Assembly (NCBI RefSeq): GCF_019134595.1
Contig: NZ_CP077770.1
Coordinates: forward strand, 3,406,501 to 3,470,500
DNA: 64,000 nt
Reading direction: 5' to 3'
From: Pseudoalteromonas shioyasakiensis
GTDB taxonomy: Bacteria; Pseudomonadota; Gammaproteobacteria; Enterobacterales; Alteromonadaceae
Shown here one piece after another: positions 9,056 to 19,600 of the stretch (positions are counted from its first letter, which is position 1; the number at the start of each line of letters is the position of its first letter). The notes below the pieces were generated by a model, which saw nothing but the letters and a program-made list of their open reading frames with translations, was not told the origin of the DNA and made no database searches. The position numbers were made by a program, and so were the translations under genes.

Positions 9056-11134
9056 ATGAACGCATCACACTCTTCTCAAGCCGTTAATTACTTTGCCAAA
9101 GAGCTAAGTTGGCTGTCTTTTAATGAACGCGTGCTGCAAGAAGCCAAAGATAAATCGAACCCGATTATTGAGCGCATGCGCTTTTTAGGTATTTACTCAA
9201 ACAACATGGATGAGTTTTTCCGTGTTCGTGTTGCCGATGTAAAACGTCGAATTTTACTTAATAAAATTCCTGATGCGAACTTTGAAGAAGACGAGATATT
9301 ACTTCATCAGATCCAAAGTAAGGTGCTGCAGCTTGGTAAAAAGTTTAACCAAATTCATAAAGACATTTTAAATGACTTAAACGAGCATAATATTCACGTT
9401 GAGTTACCTGAGGAGTTATCTGAATTTCACTTAAGTTGGCTGAGAAAATTCTTCCACGACAATGTACTACAACACATATTACCGATTTTACTCTCTGAAA
9501 AGAAAGACTACTCAGATCAAATCAACGACACCATGACCTATTTGTTCGTCGAGATGACCAACCAAAAAAGTCATTATGCCATGATGGAAGTGCCCACTGA
9601 CCGCGTATCTCGCTTTGTTATTTTACCACCAGAGAAAACACGCCGTCACAAAACCATTGTGATGCTAGATGACATCATCGCCTACTTTATTCGCGATGTG
9701 TTTAGCAGCTTTTTTAGCTTTGATGATATTCAATGTTATGCCATCAAATTGACCCGTGATGCCGAATACAATTTAGATGACGAGCTTGAAGAGGGCTTGC
9801 TCGATAAAATGTCAAAAGGTCTAAAACAACGTATTTCTGCTGAGCCTGTGCGCCTTGTTTATGATGAAAGCATGCCAGCTGAAATGCTTAAAGTAATGAA
9901 AAAACGCCTTAATATAAGCCAACATGATGCGCTGATCCCCGGCGGTCGTTACCGTAATTTCCGTGACTTTATTGCGTTTCCGAATGTTGGCCGTCAGTAC
10001 TTAGAAAACAAACCACTGCCTGCATTACAAAGCACGGCTTTTAACAATCACTCAAGTGTGTTTGATGCTATTTCAGAGCAAGATATTTTACTTTATTACC
10101 CTTATCACACCTTTAACCATTTACTTGAATTTGTACGCCAAGCAGCATTTGACCCAGATGTAACCCAAATTAAGGTCAATATTTATCGCGTTGCGAGCCA
10201 GTCTCGACTTGTCTCTACGCTTATTAATGCGGCAAAAAATGGCAAACACGTAACAGTAATGGTTGAGCTGAAAGCGCGCTTTGATGAACAAAACAACATT
10301 GAATGGGCAAAAACACTGAGTAATGCCGGTGTTAAAGTAATTTTTGGTATTCCTGCTCTTAAAGTGCACAGTAAGTTGTGTGTTATTCACCGTAAAGAAA
10401 AGAACAACATAGTGAAGTATACCCATATAGGCACGGGTAACTTCCACGAAAAAACCGCCAAAATCTACACTGACTTTAGCTTATTCACCAAGCATGAAGG
10501 CATTAGTGAAGAATGCGATAGCGTGTTTAAGTTTATTGAAAGTAGCTATAAACCATTTCAATTTGATCACTTGATGATTTCGCCAGTCAACGCAAGACAA
10601 ACTATTATGTCGCTAATTGATGCTGAAATAACCAATGTAGAACATGGTAAGGCTGGGCGAATTACGCTAAAGATAAACAACCTTGTAGATAAAGAGCTGG
10701 TTGATCACCTCTACTTTGCCGCAAGACGCGGTGTGAAAATTCGCATTATTGTCCGTGGCATGTGTTCGTTAGTGCCCTCTGCCGTTAACGAAAATATTCG
10801 TATTATTAGTATCGTTGACCGCTTTTTAGAGCACCCTCGGGTGATGGTGTTTCATAATAATGGCGACGAAAAGGTTTATATTTCATCGGCAGACTGGATG
10901 ACCCGTAATCTTGATCACCGTGTTGAAGTAGCCGCACCGATTTATGATGAAAAGTTAAAACAACTTATTATTGATATTCTTGAGCTACAGTTTAAAGATA
11001 GAACAAAAGCACGCATAATCGATAGCGAACAAAAAAACAGCTATGTGCGCCGCGGCAATCGTAAGAAAATTCGTTCGCAAATTGCTATTTATGACCACCT
11101 TAAGAAATGGGAAAGTAACTATAATAATGAATGA
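9056..11134 (+). CDS. ppk: Polyphosphate kinase 1
   Basis: Makes inorganic polyphosphate from ATP reversibly via a phosphohistidine intermediate; membrane-associated. The 692-residue protein shows the PPK1 order: N-terminal helical domain (NYFAKELSWLSFNERVLQEA), head domain, and two C-terminal PLD-like domains. The catalytic histidine regions are visible as KVHSKLCVIHR and YTHIGTGNFHE, and the second as SSADWMTRNLDHRVEV. The ATG at 9056 is chosen because the in-frame TTG at 9044 lacks an upstream ribosome-binding site while GGAAAACC precedes the ATG. It overlaps ppx by 8 bp, so the two opposing activities are translationally coupled. The repeat element at 8731-8994 lies in its leader. Confidence 0.97.
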   Translation: MNASHSSQAVNYFAKELSWLSFNERVLQEAKDKSNPIIERMRFLGIYSNNMDEFFRVRVADVKRRILLNKIPDANFEEDEILLHQIQSKVLQLGKKFNQIHKDILNDLNEHNIHVELPEELSEFHLSWLRKFFHDNVLQHILPILLSEKKDYSDQINDTMTYLFVEMTNQKSHYAMMEVPTDRVSRFVILPPEKTRRHKTIVMLDDIIAYFIRDVFSSFFSFDDIQCYAIKLTRDAEYNLDDELEEGLLDKMSKGLKQRISAEPVRLVYDESMPAEMLKVMKKRLNISQHDALIPGGRYRNFRDFIAFPNVGRQYLENKPLPALQSTAFNNHSSVFDAISEQDILLYYPYHTFNHLLEFVRQAAFDPDVTQIKVNIYRVASQSRLVSTLINAAKNGKHVTVMVELKARFDEQNNIEWAKTLSNAGVKVIFGIPALKVHSKLCVIHRKEKNNIVKYTHIGTGNFHEKTAKIYTDFSLFTKHEGISEECDSVFKFIESSYKPFQFDHLMISPVNARQTIMSLIDAEITNVEHGKAGRITLKINNLVDKELVDHLYFAARRGVKIRIIVRGMCSLVPSAVNENIRIISIVDRFLEHPRVMVFHNNGDEKVYISSADWMTRNLDHRVEVAAPIYDEKLKQLIIDILELQFKDRTKARIIDSEQKNSYVRRGNRKKIRSQIAIYDHLKKWESNYNNE

Positions 11135-12614
11135 TTATCCCTCAATTGCTGCCGTTGATTTAGGCTCAAACAGTTTTCATTTAGTGGTGGCAAGAGAGGT
11201 CGATGGCTCTTTGCAAATCTTACATAAAGAGAAACAGCGCGTTTACTTAGCTGACGGTTTAGATGATAAAAATCATTTAAACCAAGAAGCAATCGAACGC
11301 GCGCTGGCCATTCTTAAGCAATTTGCGACTACCTTGCAGGACTTCCCCTTAGAGAACGTCAAAGTGGCCGCCACTTACACATTACGCCGAGCGAAAAATA
11401 TTTATTCGTTTTTAACCCAAGCAAGTAAAGTGTTTCCTTACCCAATCGAAGTAATATCGGGGCAAGAGGAAGCCCGATTAATTTACCAAGGTGTTGCCCA
11501 CTACATTCATCACGATGAAAACCGCTTAGTCATTGATATCGGCGGCGGCAGTACCGAACTCATCATTGGCAAACACTTTAAACATAAATTACTTACTAGC
11601 CGCAATATGGGCTGTGTTAGTTACACCAAGCAGTTTTTTGCAGATGGACAAATCACAGCTAAGCGCTTTGCCAAAGCTGAGGTTCGCGCAGAGCAAGAAC
11701 TCGAAGTGATCTTTGCCAACTACCTGTCGGCTGGCTGGCAATCAGTGGTGGGAACATCAGGCACTATTAAATCTATCCTTGCCATGATCAATGCTAACGA
11801 TGCCGAGCAAGAGCTGATTACATTAGAGCGATTATTAGAACTAAAAACTCAGTTTATTGCAGCCAAACAAATAAAAGCGCTACAAATTGAAGGTCTTACA
11901 CCTGAGAGGCAAGTGAGTATTTGCGGTGGTTTAGCTATTTTAATTGCAGTATTTAGGCTGTTTAAAATCGAAGCGTTGCAATACAGCGACTTTTCACTTC
12001 GTGAAGGTCTACTTCATGAAATGCAGCAAAAGCTCGCCCACAAAGATATTCGCACTAATACCATCGCGAACCTATCTGAGCGTAATGCTATAGATAAAGA
12101 GCATGCTAACCGTGTCTCGACAACTGCAAAGTGGCTGTTTGAACAAGTAAAAGAAGCATGGCAACTTACCGACCCTGACTATATCAACTTACTGGATTGG
12201 GCCGCGCAGCTGCATGAAATTGGCTTAGGAGTTAATTCATCAGGAATACATAAGCACAGCGCGTATATCGTTGCGAATAGCCAATTACCTGGCTTTACGC
12301 AGCAACAACAAACCTTGCTTAGTTGCATGATCCGTTTTTATCGGAAGAAGATCCGCTTAGAAGAGTTTCCGGCACTGCATACAATGCAGCATTATGAAAT
12401 ATTGCAGCTTATAGTGATTTTACGCTTAGCGGTACTACTGAACCAAAAGCGTATTACCGATCAAGGTTTTAAACTTGAGGTAACAGCCAAGCAAAATAGT
12501 ATGTTCTTGAAGTTTCACAATAAGTGGCTTAAAGAACATACCTTGCTTTTAGCTGACTTACAGCAAGAGCAAAAATACCTTAAAAAAGTCGGCTTCTTAC
12601 TCGATTTTCATTAA
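11127..12614 (+). CDS. ppx: Exopolyphosphatase Ppx (Ppx/GppA family)
   Basis: Hydrolyses terminal phosphates from polyphosphate. The 495-residue protein has the ASKHA ATPase-like fold: the phosphate-1 motif AAVDLGSNSFHLVV near the N terminus and the glycine-rich phosphate-2 motif DIGGGSTELIIG near residue 140, followed by GTSGTIKS. The C-terminal half is the HD-like helical domain (WAAQLHEIGLGVN). An ATG at 11127 gives MNDYPSIAAVDLGS and overlaps the ppk stop by 8 bp (ATGAATGA); a longer frame reading into ppk is not credible. GppA has a similar architecture, but linkage to ppk favours Ppx. Confidence 0.95.
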   Translation: MNDYPSIAAVDLGSNSFHLVVAREVDGSLQILHKEKQRVYLADGLDDKNHLNQEAIERALAILKQFATTLQDFPLENVKVAATYTLRRAKNIYSFLTQASKVFPYPIEVISGQEEARLIYQGVAHYIHHDENRLVIDIGGGSTELIIGKHFKHKLLTSRNMGCVSYTKQFFADGQITAKRFAKAEVRAEQELEVIFANYLSAGWQSVVGTSGTIKSILAMINANDAEQELITLERLLELKTQFIAAKQIKALQIEGLTPERQVSICGGLAILIAVFRLFKIEALQYSDFSLREGLLHEMQQKLAHKDIRTNTIANLSERNAIDKEHANRVSTTAKWLFEQVKEAWQLTDPDYINLLDWAAQLHEIGLGVNSSGIHKHSAYIVANSQLPGFTQQQQTLLSCMIRFYRKKIRLEEFPALHTMQHYEILQLIVILRLAVLLNQKRITDQGFKLEVTAKQNSMFLKFHNKWLKEHTLLLADLQQEQKYLKKVGFLLDFH

Positions 12615-12627
12615 GCTGATTAATCTA

Positions 12628-13083
12628 TTACATATCCATATGACGATTTGAGCTTTGCATCATTTGCTTAAGGCCTTGATGTTCAAGCTCAAGTAAACGT
12701 TCGAGCTTTTCTTTACTTTGCTCTGTATCAGCTCGCGATACCAAGTATTCGTATAAGTCGATTACCTTTTGATGTTGCGTGGTTAAGTAAACCTGAATCG
12801 CCTTTTCATCAATTTGCTGATCTGTGCTGATATCGTTAAAAGTAATTAGCTCTGGGTTTTCAGCAAAATACTCATAGCAATAGGTATCAAGTGTGTTTAT
12901 TTCAGTAATGGCTTTAAAGCCAACGAGATCTTCTGCTAGTTTCTTCTCATATTGCAGGTAATAGTCCACCAGCATTTGATTATGCTCGTCCAGTAAGTCT
13001 TTAACACTGTGGAAATTGGCTGCCATTTGAGTATGAAATAACACGGTCCAATCATAAACTTGTTTTATTGTTTTAACTTGCAT
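12628..13083 (-). CDS. Unrecognised helical protein, possibly a ferritin-like or phasin-like bundle
   Basis: I do not recognise this 151-residue soluble protein. It has no signal peptide or membrane segment. It appears almost entirely helical, with long amphipathic stretches, many Gln/Glu/Leu residues and scattered His, Glu and Tyr (for example LLDEHNQMLVDYYLQYEKKL). A four-helix bundle of ferritin-like or phasin type is possible, but no clear ExxH metal pair is evident. The ATG at 13083 has AAGGA six bases upstream; the ATG at 13089 overlaps that site and is less likely. It is convergent with ppx and separated from cusA by a strong stem-loop, so it probably has its own promoter. Confidence 0.7.
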   Translation of the reverse strand: MQVKTIKQVYDWTVLFHTQMAANFHSVKDLLDEHNQMLVDYYLQYEKKLAEDLVGFKAITEINTLDTYCYEYFAENPELITFNDISTDQQIDEKAIQVYLTTQHQKVIDLYEYLVSRADTEQSKEKLERLLELEHQGLKQMMQSSNRHMDM

Positions 13084-13172
13084 GTGCATTCCTTATTAAA
13101 ATCAATTTAATATGACTTTGCATAAATCACACCAGCAATAAAAACATTAATTTTCATAACCTTAAAAATCAA

Positions 13173-13213
13173 GTGTGTAACTTAAAGCAAGTAAAAGCGT
13201 ACAAGTTACACAC
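13173..13213 (-). terminator. Stem-loop downstream of cusA, likely terminator
   Basis: A perfect 11-bp inverted repeat (GTGTGTAACTT and AAGTTACACAC) with a 19-nt loop starts 13 bp after the cusA stop. On the minus strand it is followed by TTGATTTTT. The T-rich tail is delayed, so termination is likely but may be partial. Confidence 0.6.
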
Positions 13214-13225
13214 TGACTGTAAAAT

Positions 13226-16200
13226 TTATAGGTGGCGTTTACGCCATATAAAGTAAAGCGCAGGTAACACAAGTAGCGTTAAAACTATGGCACTGAGCAT
13301 CCCACCGACCATAGGCGCGGCTATTCGGCTCATCACCTCACTGCCCGTTCCAGTGCCATAAAGTACTGGCAGTAGACCAATGATAATAGTGGCAACTGTC
13401 ATCATCACAGGTCTAACCCGAAGACCCGCACCATTGATAATTGCTTGGCGCAGCTCTGTAACCGTGAACTGTGCTGATTGCGCTTTAGCATCTTGATAAG
13501 CTTGGTTGAGATAAACCAGCATGATCACGCCAATTTCCACAGCAACCCCAGCTAAGGCAATAAAACCAACCCCAACAGCAACCGAGAAGTTAAAGCCTTC
13601 AAGGTACATCAGCCAAATACCGCCTATCATCGCAAGCGGTAAGGTCAGCATGATCATTGCCACCTCAATAAAGCTCCTAAAATTGAGGTATAACAGCACC
13701 ACAATAATTGCCAAGGTTAATGGCAATACATAACTGAGTTTAGCTTTTGCGCGCTCCATATATTCATATTGCCCCGCCCACGTAATTGAGTAACCAGCAG
13801 GTAGCTCGAGTTGCTCGTGCAGCGCTTGTTGCGCATGCTCAACATAACTGCCGATATCACTGCCTTCAATGTCGATTAAGCTCCAGCCATTAATGCGGGC
13901 ATTTTCACTTTTAATACCCGGCGGGCCATCTTCGATAAAGACATGGGCTACATCAGCCAATGCGATACGCTGTCCGTTTGGTGTCACTATCGGTAACAAC
14001 TTAAGCTCTTCTGGCGAGTCGCGATAATCTTGTGGGTAACGTAAGTTAACTGGGTAACGCTCCTGCCCTTCAACAGTTTCGGTCACATTCATACCACCGA
14101 TAGCAGTAGCAACAACCTGTTGCACATCAGCAATGTTTAAACCGTAACGCGCAGCCTTCTCACGGTTGATATCGACTTTGATGTAACGACCGCCGGCAAC
14201 GCGCTCTGAATAAACCGAAGCCGTGCCCGGTAAGTCTTTTAATATGACTTCAATTTGCTCACCGATTTTTTGAATTTCACTCAGCTTTGGCCCTGCAACT
14301 TTGATCCCCACAGGCGTTTTAATGCCAGTGGCAAGCATGTCGATTCGCGTTTTGATTGGCATAACCCACGCATTGGTAAGTCCTGGGAAATTAACCAGAT
14401 TATCGAGCTCTTTTTTCAGTTTCTCGGTTGTCATACCCTCTCGCCACTGTGACTTTGGCTTTAACTGAATAAAGGTTTCGATCATGGTAAGCGGCGCAGG
14501 ATCTGTGGCAGTGTCTGCACGACCTACCTTACCAAACACCGACTCAACCTCTGGCACACTGGCAATTAACTTATCGGTCTGCTGTAAGATTTCACGGGCC
14601 TTACCAATTGAAATACCTGGGTACGTAGTAGGCATATACATTAAGTCGCCCTCATCAAGAGGAGGAATAAACTCACTGCCAATTTTATTAACCGGGTAAA
14701 AGCCAATAACAGCCAACACTAAGGCCAGTACCAATGTTGTTTTCGGCGCTTTTAACACCGCGTTTAATAACGGTTTATAGGCTGCCACCAATAAGCGGTT
14801 TACTGGGTTTTTCTGCTCCGAAATAACCTTACCGCGAATAAAGTAGCCCATTAATACCGGCACCAGTGTAATCGCTAAACCAGCCGAGGCAGCCATTGCA
14901 TAGGTTTTTGTATAAGCCAGTGGCGAGAACATGCGCCCTTCTTGTGCTTCAAGAATAAACACTGGCATAAAGCTGACAGTGATAATTAATAAACTAAAGA
15001 ATAACGCGGGCCCGACTTCTGCGGCTGAGTCCATCACGACTTGCCAGCGGTTCTCATCGGTCAGCGGGGTTTTCTCCATATGCTTATGCATATTTTCGAT
15101 CATCACGATAGCACCATCGGTCATTGCACCAATGGCAATCGCTATCCCGCCAAGCGACATGATATTGGCGTTTATACCTTGCCAATACATCACCACAAAA
15201 GCCGTTAAAATCCCCATTGGCAGCGTGATAATGGCTACTATCGATGAGCGTATATGGAATAAAAACACTACACACACTAAGGCCACGACGATTAATTCTT
15301 CAATTAGCTTTGAGCTCAAGTTATCAAGTGCTTGGGTAATAAGGTTTGAGCGGTCGTACACAGGGATAATTTCAACCCCCTCAGGCAGGCCTTTTTTGAG
15401 CGACTCTAGCTTTTCTTTTACTAGTTTGATGGTTGCTTCGGCGTTTTCTCCAAAGCGCATCACCACTACACCACCAGTTACTTCACCCTCGCCGTTTAGT
15501 TCGGCAATACCACGGCGCATTTGCGGCCCAAGTTTTATATCAGCCACATCGCGTAATTGCAGTGGTGTGCCATTGGCATTAGTACCCAGCGGAATGGCTT
15601 CTAAATCTGCGACACTTTTAATATAACCTGTGCTTGATACCATGTATTCGGCTTCAGCCATTTCGACCACTGAGGCACCGCGCTCTTGGTTACCTTGCTT
15701 AATTGCTGTTTGAATTAAACTCAGCGGAATTCCATAAGCACGCAATTTATCGGGGTCGACATTCACCTGATACTGCTTAACCATGCCGCCAACCGAGGCT
15801 ACTTCTGATACACCTGGCACAGTTTGCAGCTCAAACTTTAAGAACCAATCTTGCAGGCTTCGTAGCTGGCTAATATCGTGCTTACCGGTTTTATCCACCA
15901 GCGCATACAAGTAAATCCAACCCACCCCAGTTGCATCAGGGCCAAGTTCAGGCCTAGCTGAATCAGGTAAGCGAGCACTTACTTGACTCAAATACTCTTG
16001 CACCCGACTACGGGCCCAATAAAGATCGGTGTCTTCGTTAAAAATAACGTATACATAAGAGTCACCAAAAAACGAAAAGCCCCTTACCGTTTCAGCTCCC
16101 GGCACCGACAACATGGCTGTAGTGATAGGAAACGTTACTTGGTCTTGCACCACTTGAGGCGCTTGTCCTGGGTAAGACGTTTTTACAATAACCTGTACAT

Positions 16201-16330
16201 CAGATAAATCAGGCAAGGCATCAACTGGGGTATTCTTTAAAGAAAAAATCCCAAAGCCCGCCAACATTAAAGACAGCAGTAATACAAAGAAGCGATTACC
16301 GACTGACCAGCGGATCACGGCAGCTATCAT
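13226..16330 (-). CDS. cusA: CusA-like heavy-metal RND efflux transporter
   Basis: A 1034-residue inner-membrane proton-driven pump of the HME-RND class that exports Cu(I)/Ag(I) from periplasm and cytoplasm through CusB and CusC. The N-terminal region ([40 protein letters not shown]) and [17 protein letters not shown] are characteristic of CusA. TM4 contains [17 protein letters not shown] with the acidic proton-relay residue. The end of the protein keeps [18 protein letters not shown]. Periplasmic methionines such as those in [13 protein letters not shown] resemble the CusA substrate path. The start codon overlaps the cusB stop (ATGA). Copper/silver specificity is inferred from similarity and from the copper-style neighbours; no CusRS or CueR gene is visible. 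Confidence 0.93.
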   Translation of the reverse strand: MIAAVIRWSVGNRFFVLLLSLMLAGFGIFSLKNTPVDALPDLSDVQVIVKTSYPGQAPQVVQDQVTFPITTAMLSVPGAETVRGFSFFGDSYVYVIFNEDTDLYWARSRVQEYLSQVSARLPDSARPELGPDATGVGWIYLYALVDKTGKHDISQLRSLQDWFLKFELQTVPGVSEVASVGGMVKQYQVNVDPDKLRAYGIPLSLIQTAIKQGNQERGASVVEMAEAEYMVSSTGYIKSVADLEAIPLGTNANGTPLQLRDVADIKLGPQMRRGIAELNGEGEVTGGVVVMRFGENAEATIKLVKEKLESLKKGLPEGVEIIPVYDRSNLITQALDNLSSKLIEELIVVALVCVVFLFHIRSSIVAIITLPMGILTAFVVMYWQGINANIMSLGGIAIAIGAMTDGAIVMIENMHKHMEKTPLTDENRWQVVMDSAAEVGPALFFSLLIITVSFMPVFILEAQEGRMFSPLAYTKTYAMAASAGLAITLVPVLMGYFIRGKVISEQKNPVNRLLVAAYKPLLNAVLKAPKTTLVLALVLAVIGFYPVNKIGSEFIPPLDEGDLMYMPTTYPGISIGKAREILQQTDKLIASVPEVESVFGKVGRADTATDPAPLTMIETFIQLKPKSQWREGMTTEKLKKELDNLVNFPGLTNAWVMPIKTRIDMLATGIKTPVGIKVAGPKLSEIQKIGEQIEVILKDLPGTASVYSERVAGGRYIKVDINREKAARYGLNIADVQQVVATAIGGMNVTETVEGQERYPVNLRYPQDYRDSPEELKLLPIVTPNGQRIALADVAHVFIEDGPPGIKSENARINGWSLIDIEGSDIGSYVEHAQQALHEQLELPAGYSITWAGQYEYMERAKAKLSYVLPLTLAIIVVLLYLNFRSFIEVAMIMLTLPLAMIGGIWLMYLEGFNFSVAVGVGFIALAGVAVEIGVIMLVYLNQAYQDAKAQSAQFTVTELRQAIINGAGLRVRPVMMTVATIIIGLLPVLYGTGTGSEVMSRIAAPMVGGMLSAIVLTLLVLPALYFIWRKRHL

Positions 16331-17784
16331 TGCATTTCTCCTTGCATAGGGTGGCTCATGGTCATGATGTCAAAAATCACAAACTCACCGTCTACCAACT
16401 TAAAGGTAAAATGCACTTCATCATCGCTTTGCAAACTAGACATATCAATGCGCGGCGAAAAATGAAATTCCATGGTTGCAGCCTCGCGTCCCCACTTAGG
16501 GATAGCCTCACGACTGATCACAGCAGTGCGAGCTTCGCGGTCAATACTGTTGATCACGCCATTTACCATTGCGCTGTCACTATCAGGTTCTTGCATACGC
16601 ATAAAGTCAGAACTCTTACTTGATTCGGAATCTATTAAGAACTGCGCTGAAACCACTACGTTATCGTCTTTTAATAAGCCCGATAAAATCTCAACATCAT
16701 GATTATCACTACGGCCTAGCGTCACAGCCACTGATTTAAAACGCCCTTCACCTAAATCAATCACGACACGGTCTTGGCTACCGGTGCGGATGACCGCTTC
16801 TTTAGCGATGACTAATTGCGGCTCAGTCGGCTTGGTGGTAATACTCACTTCAGCAAACATATTCGGTTTGAGTAAGCCGTCTTGGTTGGCAAAGCGTAAG
16901 CGCACGCGAAGGGTACGGTTTTTCTCATCAAGGGTTGGGTAAATATAATCGACCTCGCCCTGCCAGCGTTTGCCCGGTAAGTAATCTAGGTTCATAGTCA
17001 CTGGCAAGCCTTTATGAATGAGCCCTGCTTGGCGCTCAAAAACTTCCGCCTCAACCCACACTTCTTCTAGATGAGCAATACTCATCATGGTTGTGCCAGG
17101 TTTTACGAAGAAGCCTTCGCGGATATTTAGCTCATCCAATACGCCACTTTGCTTGGCGTAAAAGGTAATGTTTTGTCTGACCTTTTGGCTTTGCTCTAAT
17201 CGCGCAATAAAATCGTCAGAAACATTCAGTGAGGCTAAGCGTGCTTTTGCCGCACGTATAAGTACTGCATTGTTACGCTTAAGGGCAAGCAGTAGCTCTT
17301 CTTGTGCATTCACTAGCTGTGGAGAATACAAGGTATAAAGTGGCTCGCCTTGCTTAACTTGGTCACCTGCAGCTTTTACATATAAGGTTTCTATCCAACC
17401 TTCGACACGAGGGTGAATATGCACGAGTTGGTCTTGGTCGTATTGCACATAACCAACCGTATCAACGGTAGTTTGTAATGATTTAAACCGCACAGGCGCC
17501 GTTCTTACCCCTAAGTTATTAACGACTGCTGGTGAGATTCTCACAGTACCAGGGCTGTCTTCAGCGCTACTTTGCTCCTCATAAACGGGGACTAATTCCA
17601 TACCCATTGGTGATAAACCCGGTTCATCACGTCGGTAATTACTGTCCATAGGCGCCACCCAATATAAGGGCTTTTTCTCAGCGCTTGGCATAGCTTCATG
17701 ATCTGGCTCAGCTAGTTTATTTACAGCCGTTGCCAATGCCGCACCTACCGCCAAGGCGATAACTAATTTCACTGTGTTATTCAT
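16327..17784 (-). CDS. cusB: CusB-like periplasmic adaptor with C-terminal CusF-like domain
   Basis: A 485-residue membrane-fusion protein linking CusA to CusC. After an N-terminal signal-anchor comes a heavy-metal-binding-type segment ([20 protein letters not shown], residues about 44-64) with methionines but no cysteines, then the barrel-sandwich, helical hairpin and beta-barrel domains of CusB. From about residue 405 a CusF-like domain is fused ([20 protein letters not shown] to VDGEFVIF). Compared with free CusF, the copper-binding His and Trp appear replaced and only one of the two Met ligands (in ATMEF) is clear, so the domain may bind metal weakly or be structural. It overlaps cusC by 8 bp and cusA by 4 bp. 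Confidence 0.9.
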   Translation of the reverse strand: MNNTVKLVIALAVGAALATAVNKLAEPDHEAMPSAEKKPLYWVAPMDSNYRRDEPGLSPMGMELVPVYEEQSSAEDSPGTVRISPAVVNNLGVRTAPVRFKSLQTTVDTVGYVQYDQDQLVHIHPRVEGWIETLYVKAAGDQVKQGEPLYTLYSPQLVNAQEELLLALKRNNAVLIRAAKARLASLNVSDDFIARLEQSQKVRQNITFYAKQSGVLDELNIREGFFVKPGTTMMSIAHLEEVWVEAEVFERQAGLIHKGLPVTMNLDYLPGKRWQGEVDYIYPTLDEKNRTLRVRLRFANQDGLLKPNMFAEVSITTKPTEPQLVIAKEAVIRTGSQDRVVIDLGEGRFKSVAVTLGRSDNHDVEILSGLLKDDNVVVSAQFLIDSESSKSSDFMRMQEPDSDSAMVNGVINSIDREARTAVISREAIPKWGREAATMEFHFSPRIDMSSLQSDDEVHFTFKLVDGEFVIFDIMTMSHPMQGEMQ

Positions 17785-19099
17785 TGGTAGCTCCTAGGCT
17801 TTGTGCTGCATTTATTTGGTTATCTTTTGCTGCTGCGTAATAGTTAAGGCGAGCGAGGGTAATTTGTTTGTCTATTTCGATATTCAACGCATCAATTTTT
17901 GCGTTAAGTTCGCTGATGCGTGCGCGCATCACTTCTGAAAAGTCACCATCATCGTTGGTGTAAGCATTTAGAGTCGCCTCAGCTTGCTCTGCCATTTGCG
18001 GTAATAGCTGCTGTTGATACAGCGCTTTGCGCTGGGCAAGTCGGCTTAGTTGGCTAAGCTCTTTAAAATACTGACCTTGCAATTTTTGCAGGGTAATAAA
18101 CTTGTTGGTTTTTACCGCCTCGGCATTAGCTATTGCGGCATTAACTTGTTGATCTTGGCGATTATCAGTAAACAGCGGTAAATCAACACTTACCCCAATA
18201 GAGAATAAGTCAGCGCGAGAGTCACCCATCGGGGTATCATCACGATAGCCATAGCCTAGGTTCATACCAAATTGCGGCTTATATGCTTCTTTGGCCACTT
18301 GCACTTGGGTGTTTTTGGCACGCATAGCATGATCAATCGCGATAATTGCCGGGTGATTCATCAGCACTTCAGTCACCCCCGATGGTGCAAGCTCTTGATA
18401 AGGCATTACTGCGGCCACCTTGGTATTTTCATCGCTCACGGCACCGTTTAGCATTTCAATAGGTAGCCATTGAGCTAGTCGTTTTTTTGCACTATCAAAC
18501 TGTTGCTCTAACATCACCAGCTTATCTTCAAGCCGAGTCAGCTCTAGCTGAGCGCGAATAATATCCTGCTGGCGAGTCGCACCAAGTGTATTGGCATAGC
18601 TTGCTTCTGTAATATCAATAAGTTGATTAAATAAGGCTTTATCTTGATTGATAAGTTGAATGCTTTTTTGTGCGCGATAGGCATTTAGCCATGCCTCGCT
18701 AACAATGGCTTTAACCTGTGCTTGGCGGTCTGCTCTAAGCCAAGGGTATTGCTCAGCTGATTGTTTTAAAGCTTGTTGCTGTAAGGCAAGGCTATCACCT
18801 CGGCTAAATTGTTGTGACAAGCCCACTTTGAATTGCGTCATACCCTCTTGATCAAAGGCAAAACCATCGGTTGGTAAGTTCATGAGTCCAACGGTTAATA
18901 CTGGATCAGGTAAGGTACCGGCCGCAATGCTTTGCGCTTCAATCGCCTGTTGCTGGTATTTATTTGCCTGTAACCAAGGCTCGTGAGTCAATGCATAATC
19001 AATCACCTGATTGAGTGCCAACGGCTCTGCTTTCACTAAACTTGAGGTTATCAATACTGCGCCTAGAGAAAGCGCCTTAATTAATTTGCTGTGAATCAT
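17777..19099 (-). CDS. cusC: CusC-like outer-membrane efflux protein (TolC family)
   Basis: A 440-residue secreted protein with two OEP repeats and long coiled-coil helices, forming the outer-membrane duct of the Cus pump. A signal peptide (LIKALSLGAVLITSSLVKAE) is followed by the TolC-like start LALNQVIDYALTHEPWLQAN. The second repeat contains HPAIIAIDHAMRAKNTQVQV and NLGYGYRDD. I place the start at the ATG at 19099: GGAG lies six bases upstream, while the TTG (19111) and GTG (19102) upstream are less well placed. It overlaps cusB by 8 bp. cusC is an assignment by operon position; the protein could equally be named CzcC-like. Confidence 0.88.
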   Translation of the reverse strand: MIHSKLIKALSLGAVLITSSLVKAEPLALNQVIDYALTHEPWLQANKYQQQAIEAQSIAAGTLPDPVLTVGLMNLPTDGFAFDQEGMTQFKVGLSQQFSRGDSLALQQQALKQSAEQYPWLRADRQAQVKAIVSEAWLNAYRAQKSIQLINQDKALFNQLIDITEASYANTLGATRQQDIIRAQLELTRLEDKLVMLEQQFDSAKKRLAQWLPIEMLNGAVSDENTKVAAVMPYQELAPSGVTEVLMNHPAIIAIDHAMRAKNTQVQVAKEAYKPQFGMNLGYGYRDDTPMGDSRADLFSIGVSVDLPLFTDNRQDQQVNAAIANAEAVKTNKFITLQKLQGQYFKELSQLSRLAQRKALYQQQLLPQMAEQAEATLNAYTNDDGDFSEVMRARISELNAKIDALNIEIDKQITLARLNYYAAAKDNQINAAQSLGATNE

Positions 19100-19203
19100 C
19101 ACATGCTCCAAAAATCTTAAAAATGGTTAAAAAACAATAGATTTTGGTTGCAGGATGAGGTGTATTTCAGTGTTTTGCTGAATTTTAGACAGACCTATCC
19201 TGC

Positions 19204-19563
19204 TTAAGCAGTAATAGGTGGGCGGTATAAAGAACTTGTGTGGAACCTAAGCTGGCTTGCGCCTAACACGGTGACTTTTTCTGATTGCTTAATTGATTTA
19301 ACAACTAAATCATTTAACGGCAGGAGTGAATGAGCTGTACAGGCATTAAACGGACACGCACAATCGCTGTTATCCATTACGTCTTCATGGCAACAATCCA
19401 TATCACTCATGTCGTTGTCAGCGCTCATATTAGCATGATGATCCATTTGCATGCTGCCATGTGGCATATCACACACCATAGCAACAGACGCAACTGACTG
19501 ACTCACAAAAGTGAGCAGCATCATAGCTATCAATAAGTAGCTTGAAAGTCGCGTCATCATCAT
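19204..19563 (-). CDS. Small secreted His/Met/Cys-rich protein ahead of cusCBA
   Basis: A 119-residue protein with a signal peptide (LSSYLLIAMMLLTFVSQSVA, then SVAM). The middle region (about residues 30-75) is packed with potential metal ligands: MPHGSMQMDHHANM, many Asp-Met pairs, and cysteines in DMDCCHED and DCACPFNAC. No known enzyme fold is recognised. It is encoded 104 bp before cusC on the same strand, so it probably belongs to the copper efflux unit. A role as a periplasmic copper/silver scavenger is inferred from composition and context. Three tandem ATG codons begin the frame; the first (19563) is listed. It is not CusF, whose domain is fused to CusB here. Confidence 0.75.
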   Translation of the reverse strand: MMMTRLSSYLLIAMMLLTFVSQSVASVAMVCDMPHGSMQMDHHANMSADNDMSDMDCCHEDVMDNSDCACPFNACTAHSLLPLNDLVVKSIKQSEKVTVLGASQLRFHTSSLYRPPITA

Positions 19564-19600
19564 ACCTTAAAAATTAATTGCCCAAATTGTAGCCCGAAAT

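Noticed and set aside
14931..15626. Open frame of 231 codons antisense to cusA
   Set aside because: It is the shadow of a strongly coding frame on the other strand: no ribosome-binding site and low-complexity Ser/Ile/Thr-rich translation.
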